64,000 bases of DNA from the NCBI RefSeq assembly GCF_014639255.1, contig NZ_BMFV01000004.1, positions 101,638-165,637 of the forward strand, in the 5' to 3' direction. Below are positions 1-7,770 of this stretch, in pieces (within the stretch, counting starts at the first letter, position 1; the number at the start of each line of letters is the position of its first letter). Below the pieces are notes generated by a model. The model searched no databases and had not been told where the DNA came from. It saw nothing but the letters and a program-made list of their open reading frames with translations. Both the position numbers and the translations under genes were made by a program. The DNA is from Pullulanibacillus pueri. GTDB taxonomy: Bacteria > Bacillota > Bacilli > Bacillales > Sporolactobacillaceae.

Positions 1-131
1 TTTTTCGGCCAAGTTATTGCATGATCTGATTGAGCGCTCGCTTGTTTACTTGTTGAGAACCCAATGGCACTAAATGATATAGAAAGTGTTCCTAAAAATA
101 CAAGTGATAGCACAATAAATTTTCGAATCAA
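1..131 (-). CDS. Secreted protein, N-terminal fragment (runs off the window)
   Basis: On the minus strand an open frame begins at TTG 131 and continues past base 1, giving 43 residues. The product starts like a Sec signal peptide: a basic MIRK, a hydrophobic core of about 20 residues (FIVLSLVFLGTLSISF), then a small-residue cleavage region ending QASA before QSD. GAGGTG lies 7 bases before the TTG. An in-frame ATG at 146 is the alternative start, 5 bases after a short ORF ends. The mature part is missing, so no function can be given. Lying downstream of a sugar ABC transporter operon, it could be a secreted glycosidase (inference). Confidence 0.6.
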   Translation of the reverse strand, partial: MIRKFIVLSLVFLGTLSISFSAIGFSTSKQASAQSDHAITWPK

Positions 132-151
132 AAGTTTGCACCTCATCCCTA

Positions 152-223
152 CTAATTTGTTGTTATCATCAATACTTTCAAGAGGCTTACTTTCTTATTC
201 ATTTTACATAGGAACCACCTCCT
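152..223 (-). promoter_or_regulatory. Strong ribosome binding site with start-stop codon pair and 16-codon ORF
   Basis: AGGAGG (223-218, minus) is spaced 8 bases from an ATG (209-207) that is followed at once by TAA. One base later ATG 202 opens a 16-residue frame (MNKKVSLLKVLMITTN) ending at 152, just before the secreted protein start. It may be a translational leader, or simply a remnant of another start. Only the sequence arrangement is seen; the role is unknown. Confidence 0.3.
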
Positions 224-299
224 TTTGGTTAATGAATTTCAGATTGAGATCATATAAGATGAGTTTAGGTTTCATTTAAAAGAGCCTTTACACATTGAT

Positions 300-333
300 C
301 CCCTTGTAATAATCGATTGTTTATCACAAGGGG
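300..333 (-). terminator. Inverted repeat after the binding-protein gene
   Basis: Arms of 13 bases (300-312 and 321-333, one mismatch) enclose an 8-base loop 24 bases after the stop of the lipoprotein gene. There is no T-tract on either side, so it is either a weak terminator or a hairpin that stabilises the upstream message. Confidence 0.4.
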
Positions 334-356
334 AAATGGGTTGAACATTAAAAATC

Positions 357-2009
357 TTAGTTCGACGTACGGTACTTAATAAATTCTGTTCCGGATTTTG
401 CTTGCTTTGTTAGTTCTTTATCAACGGTGTCAATCCCTGCATTTTTTAAAGCTTTTCGAGATTCTTCAATGACTTTTATAGCCTCATCTTTTGTTTTGGA
501 ATGAATAGCTTGTAGGACAACATCCCCTAATGTATCAAATACTGGTTGAATTTGTTCATATTGATCAGTTTCTTTAAACACACTATAAGGATCTTTACCC
601 TCAACAGGTTTAATTCCATCTGGTGACATTATTTTTTTGAATTTGTCTTCTGCTTTGTATCTCGGATCATATTGATATCCGAAAGCACCTCCAGCTAAGG
701 AAACGGTTCGACCCATTCCAGCCATTGTTGCGTAATTTCCTCCGATTCCCTCATTGATCAATGCTTTAGGATCATCTTTTAATTTATCAACCCACTCTTT
801 CTTAGCTTTAATTTTGCCATCAACCTTTTCATAATGAACACCTTCGATGCCATAGTTTGTTAAAAGAAAGCCTTCATCAGAAGCTAAATAATTTAACATC
901 TTCATAATGGCATCTAACTTTTCTTTTGAAACTGTTTTAGGGACAGCAATAAGTTGAGAACCTGTTACGTTTACTTCTGTTCGATAAGGATCACCATTAA
1001 AATCGTTTAATGGCCCTAAAGGAACGTATTTATCTTGGAGTCCTGCTTTTACTGCTGAAGACCATAATCCTGGAAACTGGTTCGGTATTACTGCGTATCG
1101 CCCTTGAGCGAACTTTTCATCCGCAATGGCTCCCGTCTGTGTATAAGCCTCTGGGTCAAGCAATCCATCATTGCGTAACTTTTGCATGTATAAAATATAA
1201 TCTTCATATTCAGGTGTTAAAAAGTTTAATTTAGCATTTCCGTTATCATCAATTTTCCAACTCGAGGCACCTGCAACAGGGACAAACATCTCAGACATAA
1301 TATCTAATGGCCATCCATTCGCACCCGCTCCAAGAGGGAAGACTGGTTTTCCATTCACCTTGAGATTCTGATCCTTTACCGCCTTAAGAAACTTATAAAG
1401 ATCGTCTGGTGTATGAACAGATTGAGGATCAATACCAACTTTTTTAGCAATATCTTTATTGACGTATAAACCATATAACCAGTTAACAACATCATCAGAA
1501 GTTGCTGGATAACCAGCATGAAGCATAAATTGGCCGCCTTTTTGTTTACTAAAAATACTATCGTATAAGGAGGGCGACATATTCTCTTTTTTTACTAAGT
1601 TCGCAAGATTCGGATATTTCTTTAAATAAGGTGTTAAATCATAAAGAAGGCCCTGATTAGCTGCGTCTAATAAGGTTTCACTTTCTTTCCCCCAAGCCGG
1701 ACCAGTGTATAAGTCAGGAAATTGACCAGTGGCTAAAACTTGAGTAATTTTTTCGACTTCAGTCCCTGAGGGATAATCAAACGTCATTTTTACTCCTGTT
1801 TTTTCTAAAATCTTTTTAGCAACAGGATTGTTATCCAGATCATCAGGTTCATTATTTTTCGAGCCTGCCCAGTTATGCAAAACCTTTATTGTAATAGGTC
1901 CATCCTTTCCAGAAGTACTTGTTTTTTCACTTTTTTGCTGACAAGCAGTTAAAGCTGTAAGCGAGACAATCAGCATCATCATCAATAAAAGCTTAAAACT
2001 CTTTTTCAT
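357..2009 (-). CDS. Extracellular solute-binding lipoprotein of a carbohydrate ABC transporter (LplA-like)
   Basis: A 550-residue lipoprotein that captures a sugar or oligosaccharide outside the membrane for the two permeases encoded just upstream. The signal peptide MKKSFKLLLMMMLIVSLTALTAC ends in lipobox LTAC with the lipidated Cys at 23. The mature protein has the length and character of the large family-1 binding proteins seen with LplB/LplC permeases (about 500-560 residues). It is the last gene of the set: glycosidase-like gene, LplB, LplC, binding protein. No ATPase gene is present, as is usual for Lpl systems, which borrow a shared MsmX-type ATPase. The nearby alpha-mannosidase suggests an alpha-mannoside substrate (inference). 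Confidence 0.88.
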   Translation of the reverse strand: MKKSFKLLLMMMLIVSLTALTACQQKSEKTSTSGKDGPITIKVLHNWAGSKNNEPDDLDNNPVAKKILEKTGVKMTFDYPSGTEVEKITQVLATGQFPDLYTGPAWGKESETLLDAANQGLLYDLTPYLKKYPNLANLVKKENMSPSLYDSIFSKQKGGQFMLHAGYPATSDDVVNWLYGLYVNKDIAKKVGIDPQSVHTPDDLYKFLKAVKDQNLKVNGKPVFPLGAGANGWPLDIMSEMFVPVAGASSWKIDDNGNAKLNFLTPEYEDYILYMQKLRNDGLLDPEAYTQTGAIADEKFAQGRYAVIPNQFPGLWSSAVKAGLQDKYVPLGPLNDFNGDPYRTEVNVTGSQLIAVPKTVSKEKLDAIMKMLNYLASDEGFLLTNYGIEGVHYEKVDGKIKAKKEWVDKLKDDPKALINEGIGGNYATMAGMGRTVSLAGGAFGYQYDPRYKAEDKFKKIMSPDGIKPVEGKDPYSVFKETDQYEQIQPVFDTLGDVVLQAIHSKTKDEAIKVIEESRKALKNAGIDTVDKELTKQAKSGTEFIKYRTSN

Positions 2010-2069
2010 CCTTCTCCCCCTAATATGGTAGATTTTTTTATGATAAACTTCCCTATGTTATGAGAAGAC

Positions 2070-2966
2070 TTATCCCTTTACTGAACCAATCATGACACCT
2101 TTAACAAAGTATTTTTGTAAAAATGGGTAGACACATAAAATAGGTAATGTCGCGACCATTAAAGTTGCCATGCGTAATGATTCTGGTGTGGTTTGTGCTA
2201 TTGTTTGCAGACCTAATGATGTTCCTGTTTCTGAGGCACTCTTTGCTGCATTCGCTTGAGCGAGAGATTGGCTCAAAAGATCGTTTAGTAATGTCTGCAC
2301 AGGTAAAAGATTTTTGCTTGTGACAAAGTAAGTTCCTGTGAACCAATCATTCCAGTGAAATACACCAATAAAAAGTCCAATAGTTGCAAGGACTGGTGCA
2401 GACAATGGGAGAATAATTTTTATAAAAATTTTAAAGTCTCCACAACCATCTATTTTCGCCGATTCTTCTAATGAAGTAGGAAGTTGTTGGAAAAAGGTAC
2501 GAAGAACAATAATATTGAAAAAGTTATATAAAAATGGAATAACATACACCCAAAAAGAATCAATTAATCCTAATTCTCTATATAAAACAAAGGTAGGTAT
2601 CATGCCTCCGCCAAATAATGTGGGTATGAAAATAAAAAAGGTAAAGAATGAGCGCCCGGGCAGTGTTTTCTTTGTTAATGCATAAGCAAATAATGCACAT
2701 AAGAACACATGTAAGGCTGTTCCAATTACTGTACGAAGAATAGTAATTTTATAGGCTTGCAAAAATTTAGTATCTTGGAATATTTCAATATAATTTTGAA
2801 ATGTAAATCCTTTTGGAAAAAAGTAAATGGGATGCTTCATTGCTTCCATACCGTCACTGAGTGAATAGGCCAATATATAGATAAAGGGGTACAAAGTACA
2901 GAAAGCAAAAAGGGCTAATAATGTGTAGTTGATAATGGAAAATATGGACCATTTTTTCATAACCAT
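2070..2966 (-). CDS. Carbohydrate ABC transporter permease, LplC/YtcP type
   Basis: A 298-residue inner-membrane permease with six predicted membrane segments, one half of the channel pair with the next gene upstream. The cytoplasmic loop that docks the ATPase is visible around residues 165-185 (EESAKIDGCGDFKIFIKIIL). The C-terminus KGVMIGSVKG is typical of the LplC/YtcP group. AAGGAG lies 9 bases before ATG 2966. The gene starts 14 bases after the LplB-type stop, so the two are co-transcribed and probably co-translated. A degraded copy of the same C-terminal motif occurs at 25799-25843. Confidence 0.9.
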   Translation of the reverse strand: MVMKKWSIFSIINYTLLALFAFCTLYPFIYILAYSLSDGMEAMKHPIYFFPKGFTFQNYIEIFQDTKFLQAYKITILRTVIGTALHVFLCALFAYALTKKTLPGRSFFTFFIFIPTLFGGGMIPTFVLYRELGLIDSFWVYVIPFLYNFFNIIVLRTFFQQLPTSLEESAKIDGCGDFKIFIKIILPLSAPVLATIGLFIGVFHWNDWFTGTYFVTSKNLLPVQTLLNDLLSQSLAQANAAKSASETGTSLGLQTIAQTTPESLRMATLMVATLPILCVYPFLQKYFVKGVMIGSVKG

Positions 2967-2980
2967 AGGGCTTCACTCCT

Positions 2981-3946
2981 TTACCATAAGGATGTTTCAT
3001 TGACTTTTTTACTAATCTGATTTGCTGCGATGATAAGGATCAAACCTATAATACCTTGAAATAAACCTACCGCTGTTGCATAGCTAAAGCGCCCTTGCTC
3101 TAAACCCGCCTTGATCACATAAACATCTAATACATTCCCGATTGAGGTCGTTGCTGGCGTATTCATAAGAAGTAATTGCTCATAGCCAGCGGACATGATC
3201 CCCCCACAAGCCAAAATGAATAAAATGACCATAACTCCTCTTATTGAAGGTAACGTAACATGCCACATTTGTCTGAATCTATTGGCGCCATCCATTTTAG
3301 CAGCTTCATATAATTGGGTATCTACCCCGGAGATAGCCGCCAGGTAAATAATAGCCCCCCAGCCGACACCCTTCCAGATATCAGAGCTAATAATAAGCTG
3401 ATAAAAATAATTAATATTCCCCAAAAACTGGATTCTGTCTAATCCCATGGCAGCAATTAATTCGTTGACCGGTCCGCCATAAGGGGTTAATAGTCTTTGC
3501 AAAAGTGTGACGACAACAACCCACGAAATAAAATGAGGAAGATACGATATGGTTTGGACGGTTTTTTTAAATTTTGAAATCCTGATCTCATTTAATAGAA
3601 GCGCTAATATAATTGGCATTGGAAAACCAATTAAGAGTTTCATTAAACTAATGACTATGGTGTTCCGAATAATCTCTTTCGATTGATAATAATTAAAAAA
3701 CTGATGAAAATATTTTAAGCCCGCCCAAGGACTTCCTAGGATCCCTTGGACAAAATTAAAATCTTTGAATGCTATTGTTATGCCATACATTGGAATATAC
3801 GAAAAGATAACAAACCAAATAATTCCCGGTAGCAGAAAAAAATAGAAAACCCGATGTTCCCATATCCTCTTCCAAAGACTCTTTTTCTTTATTTTCGGCA
3901 CCTTATTTGGGTAAGACTTAATGTTTATTTCAGTTTGTTGCGGCAT
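2981..3946 (-). CDS. Carbohydrate ABC transporter permease, LplB type
   Basis: A 321-residue membrane protein and partner of the LplC-type permease. A basic N-terminus is followed by a membrane segment (FYFFLLPGIIWFVIFSYI) and the typical PMYGITIAFKDFN loop. The ATPase-docking motif is YEAAKMDGANRFRQMWHVTL in the C-terminal half. The frame extends upstream to 3982, but GAGGAGGGGG lies 3 bases before ATG 3946 (AGGAGG 6 bases before it), which I therefore take as the start. The preceding glycosidase-like gene ends 89 bases upstream on the same strand. Confidence 0.9.
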   Translation of the reverse strand: MPQQTEINIKSYPNKVPKIKKKSLWKRIWEHRVFYFFLLPGIIWFVIFSYIPMYGITIAFKDFNFVQGILGSPWAGLKYFHQFFNYYQSKEIIRNTIVISLMKLLIGFPMPIILALLLNEIRISKFKKTVQTISYLPHFISWVVVVTLLQRLLTPYGGPVNELIAAMGLDRIQFLGNINYFYQLIISSDIWKGVGWGAIIYLAAISGVDTQLYEAAKMDGANRFRQMWHVTLPSIRGVMVILFILACGGIMSAGYEQLLLMNTPATTSIGNVLDVYVIKAGLEQGRFSYATAVGLFQGIIGLILIIAANQISKKVNETSLW

Positions 3947-4035
3947 TTTCCCCCTCCTCGCTAACATTATAAATCGTAACAATAAACAAAATATTTAAAA
4001 AATAAATTGGTTTTTAATACTCTTACTCGACATTG

Positions 4036-6216
4036 CTATCCTTTCCAGTTCAAGCTAATTGTTGTTTCTTTTCCCGAGTTATGAATATATTGGAGAAAAA
4101 TTGTTTTAGATCTTTGATCCCATTCCCAATTAATTGTTTGCTCAGTATCCTCAATAACACATTTAACTTCATTTGGTTCTTTCGGAATGCTCAATCTTGC
4201 GACCGCATTGAGCTTTTCTGGACCCTTCGCAATCATTTGAAGACCGTCTTTCGTTTGTTCGATTTTTTCAACCCTTGATGAAGCGGCAATTAATTTAATG
4301 TCCGTATCAGATGGACGATAGTTCAGATCGTACAGCAGTGTGTTTTCGTTAGGATGCAAAGTGACCTGCTCATTCACTTTTAACTCAGGATCAAAAAGGT
4401 CAACATACATCCCCTTAAGTTCCAAAGGTTCGGCATTGATCGATTCGTCTAATACTGCCGCGATGGTATAAGGTCCCCTTTGTATCAAGAAATGGTTCTT
4501 CTCTTCTAAAATGATATCTTTGTTATATTTTTCAATACAATCATTCATAAACTCTCTCAGCACATCACTATTGGCTTTACTTTTCGCACATTTATCAGGT
4601 GATAGATTTAGAAATCCTAACACCCCTTGGTCGATCTTATAGACACCCTGCTCTGTGTCAGAAGATAAACCTAAACTTTCAAAAAGGTGTCCTCTCGGAG
4701 ACCTGTGTTTTCTATGACCAGTGTTCCACCAAGCCTTCACTTGATGATAGGGATCACTGTCATCACCAACGTAAATTAAAATACCGCCTTCTTTAACCCA
4801 CTGGGCTAGAACATTGTGTATATCTGGATATTCAGGTTTTAAAAATTCATAGCTTATCATTAATAAACGATACTGATCTAAATAATTTGAGAACCGTCGT
4901 ACATTGTCTAATTGAACCGGTCTCACCCATAGTCCCCTCTTTAAAAGCGGTAATGCCATCCCATAGAAATGTGAGAAATCTAGTAATTCTTGATCTTGAT
5001 AATTAGCAATTGAGATTTCTCCCGTTCCATCATAGCGTGAAGAAGCTCGATCGGAGGCATCAATACGCTTTCTTTGATACATCATGGAATCAGCGACTAA
5101 AATGCCAATCTTCTCTGATTTCCCAGCAATTTGTATATCCTCTTGATCCATATCCCCTAAGGTATGCATCACTGTAAGAAGCGTTGTTGCATAAGGAGCA
5201 GGTATGCCTTTTAACTCTACGGCATCTTCACTTGGACGCTTCCCTTCAAAGATTCGACGCGGCCATGGGGAAACCTCAAAATGAGAAATATCTGGATGTA
5301 ATAATGAAGCGACCACTGTCTTGAAGTAGTTTTCTTGATAGTCCGTCCATGTATGCCTTGGATTATCCTCAATAGGATCATGCAAAAACCACATTCGACG
5401 ATCGGTACCACTGACTAATTCCTGCATCATCCCATACTCCAAGAATGCGGTTTCAAAAGTGCGTTCTTTCCGCACACCTTCATAAACATTAGGGGTCCTT
5501 GATGTTCCTGTCCATATTTGCGCTATGTATCCATCAATAGCTGGTAGATCTATCAATTTCGATTCGGGACTAATAATTTGCCATTGCGTATAGTTTATAA
5601 GACTATGTGTTGGAACATAGAACCTCAAAAACCGATGATATTTAGATAAGGCATATTCTTTTAATTCACTACATAAACGATCTAAAGTCCTCGTATATAA
5701 ATAAGCTTTCAATTTTGATGCTCGATATTGTGCTTCTTCAGATTGATGTGGTGGTAGCCAAGGTTCTTTATAATAGATTTGCCACTCTCTTTTAAAGGCT
5801 TCGGAATAGCCTCCTTCAACCCAAAATTCTGGTTCCTCAAGATGAATGGCCTCTACGCCTTCATCGACGGCAATTTTTATTCTTTCCGTTAAAAATTTTG
5901 AAAAGGATATAGATGGCACCATATAAGGTACATCTTTCCCATGACTGATGTCTTGATTCTCCTGATTACGTTGCCCTTCATCCCAATGTAGTTGCCCATC
6001 AAATTGGCCATTTAAATAGCTTTGATATTCTCCCCAAGACACACCAGTCATTAAATGAACAACATAACCTTTGTCTCTCCAATCCTTAACACGCTGAGGC
6101 ATAGATTGATCGATGCCATAAACCATGACAAAATCAGTTTGCAAATCATAAGAGGCTTTATAAGGTCCAGATTCTTGAAAACCTGTTCTTTCCTCACGTC
6201 GATCTCTAAAATGCAT
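4036..6216 (-). CDS. Unclassified glycoside hydrolase-like protein, cytoplasmic
   Basis: A 726-residue protein without a signal peptide or membrane segments. I do not recognise its family. The first ~400 residues read like a TIM-barrel glycosidase: alternating hydrophobic strands, aromatic residues, and acidic motifs such as HLEEPEFW near residue 145 and MWFLHDPIEDNP near 275. About residues 430-500 resemble the flavodoxin-like trimerisation part of GH42-type enzymes (LMISYEFLKPEYPDIHNVLA, GGILIYVGDDSDPY), and the C-terminus is beta-rich. It is the first gene of the permease and binding-protein unit, so it probably acts on the imported oligosaccharide. GGAGG lies about 12 bases before ATG 6216. 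Catalytic residues are not assigned. Confidence 0.65.
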   Translation of the reverse strand: MHFRDRREERTGFQESGPYKASYDLQTDFVMVYGIDQSMPQRVKDWRDKGYVVHLMTGVSWGEYQSYLNGQFDGQLHWDEGQRNQENQDISHGKDVPYMVPSISFSKFLTERIKIAVDEGVEAIHLEEPEFWVEGGYSEAFKREWQIYYKEPWLPPHQSEEAQYRASKLKAYLYTRTLDRLCSELKEYALSKYHRFLRFYVPTHSLINYTQWQIISPESKLIDLPAIDGYIAQIWTGTSRTPNVYEGVRKERTFETAFLEYGMMQELVSGTDRRMWFLHDPIEDNPRHTWTDYQENYFKTVVASLLHPDISHFEVSPWPRRIFEGKRPSEDAVELKGIPAPYATTLLTVMHTLGDMDQEDIQIAGKSEKIGILVADSMMYQRKRIDASDRASSRYDGTGEISIANYQDQELLDFSHFYGMALPLLKRGLWVRPVQLDNVRRFSNYLDQYRLLMISYEFLKPEYPDIHNVLAQWVKEGGILIYVGDDSDPYHQVKAWWNTGHRKHRSPRGHLFESLGLSSDTEQGVYKIDQGVLGFLNLSPDKCAKSKANSDVLREFMNDCIEKYNKDIILEEKNHFLIQRGPYTIAAVLDESINAEPLELKGMYVDLFDPELKVNEQVTLHPNENTLLYDLNYRPSDTDIKLIAASSRVEKIEQTKDGLQMIAKGPEKLNAVARLSIPKEPNEVKCVIEDTEQTINWEWDQRSKTIFLQYIHNSGKETTISLNWKG

Positions 6217-6384
6217 GTTGCCATCCCCCTCCTTTTTTCTATAAGCATTCGCTTGAAAGGTACTCCAACGTCACATGTATGCTTCTCTTTAACGAAATTG
6301 CTATCATCACCTGACTGGAGGTTAAAGTGTTTTTCCTTCTAAGCCCCTTAGACATTCTCTTCCTGGTAATCAGGCAAAGCGAAA

Positions 6385-6431
6385 ACCATAAGTGATATGT
6401 TTAATATATCACTTATGGTCATAGATGTAAA
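6385..6431 (-). promoter_or_regulatory. Promoter with overlapping 14-bp perfect palindrome (candidate repressor operator)
   Basis: On the minus strand TTTACA (6431-6426), a 17-base spacer and TATATT (6408-6403) form a good sigma-A promoter for the glycosidase-like/permease/binding-protein unit. A perfect inverted repeat (6385-6398 and 6406-6419, arm ACCATAAGTGATAT) covers the -10 and half of the spacer. The GntR/LacI-type gene just upstream is the natural candidate to bind it. It gives a 5' untranslated leader of roughly 180 bases. Confidence 0.7.
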
Positions 6432-6514
6432 TGACTTTTCGGAAAATTTAACTATCAAAATAAAAAGACGAGAGATCGCGCTTTGACTAGAGATGGTGGG
6501 TTAAATTTCGTCAT

Positions 6515-6551
6515 AAAAAAACCCGCGCCATTTCATCCAAGAAAGCACAGG
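6515..6551 (-). terminator. Intrinsic terminator after the GntR/LacI regulator
   Basis: On the minus strand CCTGTGC pairs with GCGCGGG (6551-6545 with 6528-6522, two G-U pairs), an inner TTTC/GAAA extends the stem, and seven T follow (6521-6515). It lies 11 bases after the regulator stop and separates it from the transporter unit. Confidence 0.75.
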
Positions 6552-6562
6552 TATATAAAAAA

Positions 6563-7699
6563 TTATAGGGCTACTGTTGAGTTTTTCACGACGAGTTCTG
6601 GCTTTATCATCACTTTTTCATAATGATTTTGGTAAAACTCCGGATTTTCTATTACTTTTAATAAAATTTCTACACTCTTTCTCCCCATTTCTGTTTCAAA
6701 CTGATTGACATGAGTAAAACCACCAATATCGTCGTAAAATGGGATGGGATCATCAAAGGTTACGATTGATAAATCATCAGGAACTTTTAAATTCATTTTT
6801 AAAGCGAGTGACTTAATATACAATCCCAATCTTGCGTTTAGTGTAATAATTGCGGTAGCAATATTATTTTTCAAATAACGATAGAGAGGATCCTTCTCAT
6901 CTATTTTTGAATAATCAATATTAAATTCTGTAAGAATTAAGCTTGGATTAATTAATGCCTCTCTCTTACGCAAGGCCTCCATATAACCTGAGATCCTATC
7001 TGAGACTGACATCGTTGGAAGCGGTGAGTCTGAACATATCGCAATATTGCGATGGCCTAAGTTCCATAGATGATTGACAGCTAGCTCTGAACCCAAATAA
7101 CTATCTGAACTCACAACATGCGTCTCAACACCAGGTAAATAACGATCGATTAATACAAAGGGAAACTTATTCATTTTCAATGCCAAAATTTCCTCGTTGT
7201 ATGTTTCTGCATCGACAGGGAAGATAATCAGACCTTTCGCCCCTTTTTCAATCAGTTGTAAAATCACTTCTTCTTCTTTTTCCTTTGAATTATCTGTTAT
7301 CACAATAGCAAGATGATAATTTTGTTTTTCAAGCGCTTTCCTAATCCCTTGAATGATTTTAATGGCAAAAAAATCTTCAAGGGTGGGAATGACTAATCCT
7401 ATTAAATTTGCCGATCTAGTCGATGTTCGGGTCTCTTCGTGCTTTTCAAGGTCAGAAGTCGTCTCATTGTTAGGCTGCGCCTCACTTACAAAACTTCCCC
7501 GACCAGGAATTCTATAAATCCTTCCTTCTTTTGCCATTTCCGCCAAGGCATTAGCCACTGTTATTCTGCTAACATTAAATTGTTCCATCAATTCTTTTTC
7601 AGTCGGTATTTTTTCGTTAGGTTTTAGTTTTCTCTCGGCAATTAATTGTTTTAAATGCTCTTGTACTTGGACATATAATGGCTGTCTTTCATTATTCAA
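6563..7699 (-). CDS. GntR-type HTH / LacI-type effector-domain transcriptional regulator
   Basis: A 378-residue regulator of the AraR-like architecture. Residues ~8-72 form a GntR winged helix (EKELMEQFNVSRITVANALA, then RIPGRGSF). Residues ~95-375 form a LacI/periplasmic-binding-protein-like sugar sensor (LIGLVIPTLEDFFAIKIIQG, GRKSVEILLKVIENP). Start is TTG 7699, with AGGGGG seven bases upstream. It lies between the alpha-mannosidase, with which it is probably co-transcribed (71-base gap), and the transporter unit, whose promoter carries a palindrome. It likely represses both units until a mannoside-type sugar binds (inference). Confidence 0.88.
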   Translation of the reverse strand: MNNERQPLYVQVQEHLKQLIAERKLKPNEKIPTEKELMEQFNVSRITVANALAEMAKEGRIYRIPGRGSFVSEAQPNNETTSDLEKHEETRTSTRSANLIGLVIPTLEDFFAIKIIQGIRKALEKQNYHLAIVITDNSKEKEEEVILQLIEKGAKGLIIFPVDAETYNEEILALKMNKFPFVLIDRYLPGVETHVVSSDSYLGSELAVNHLWNLGHRNIAICSDSPLPTMSVSDRISGYMEALRKREALINPSLILTEFNIDYSKIDEKDPLYRYLKNNIATAIITLNARLGLYIKSLALKMNLKVPDDLSIVTFDDPIPFYDDIGGFTHVNQFETEMGRKSVEILLKVIENPEFYQNHYEKVMIKPELVVKNSTVAL

Positions 7700-7770
7700 A
7701 AACCCACCCCCTCTTTTTATAAAATTATAGCATTTATATCATTTGGATGAAAGAAAAGGGACTTTACCAA

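Noticed and set aside
6240..6260. cre site near the transporter operon start
   Set aside because: Three or more mismatches to the CcpA consensus.
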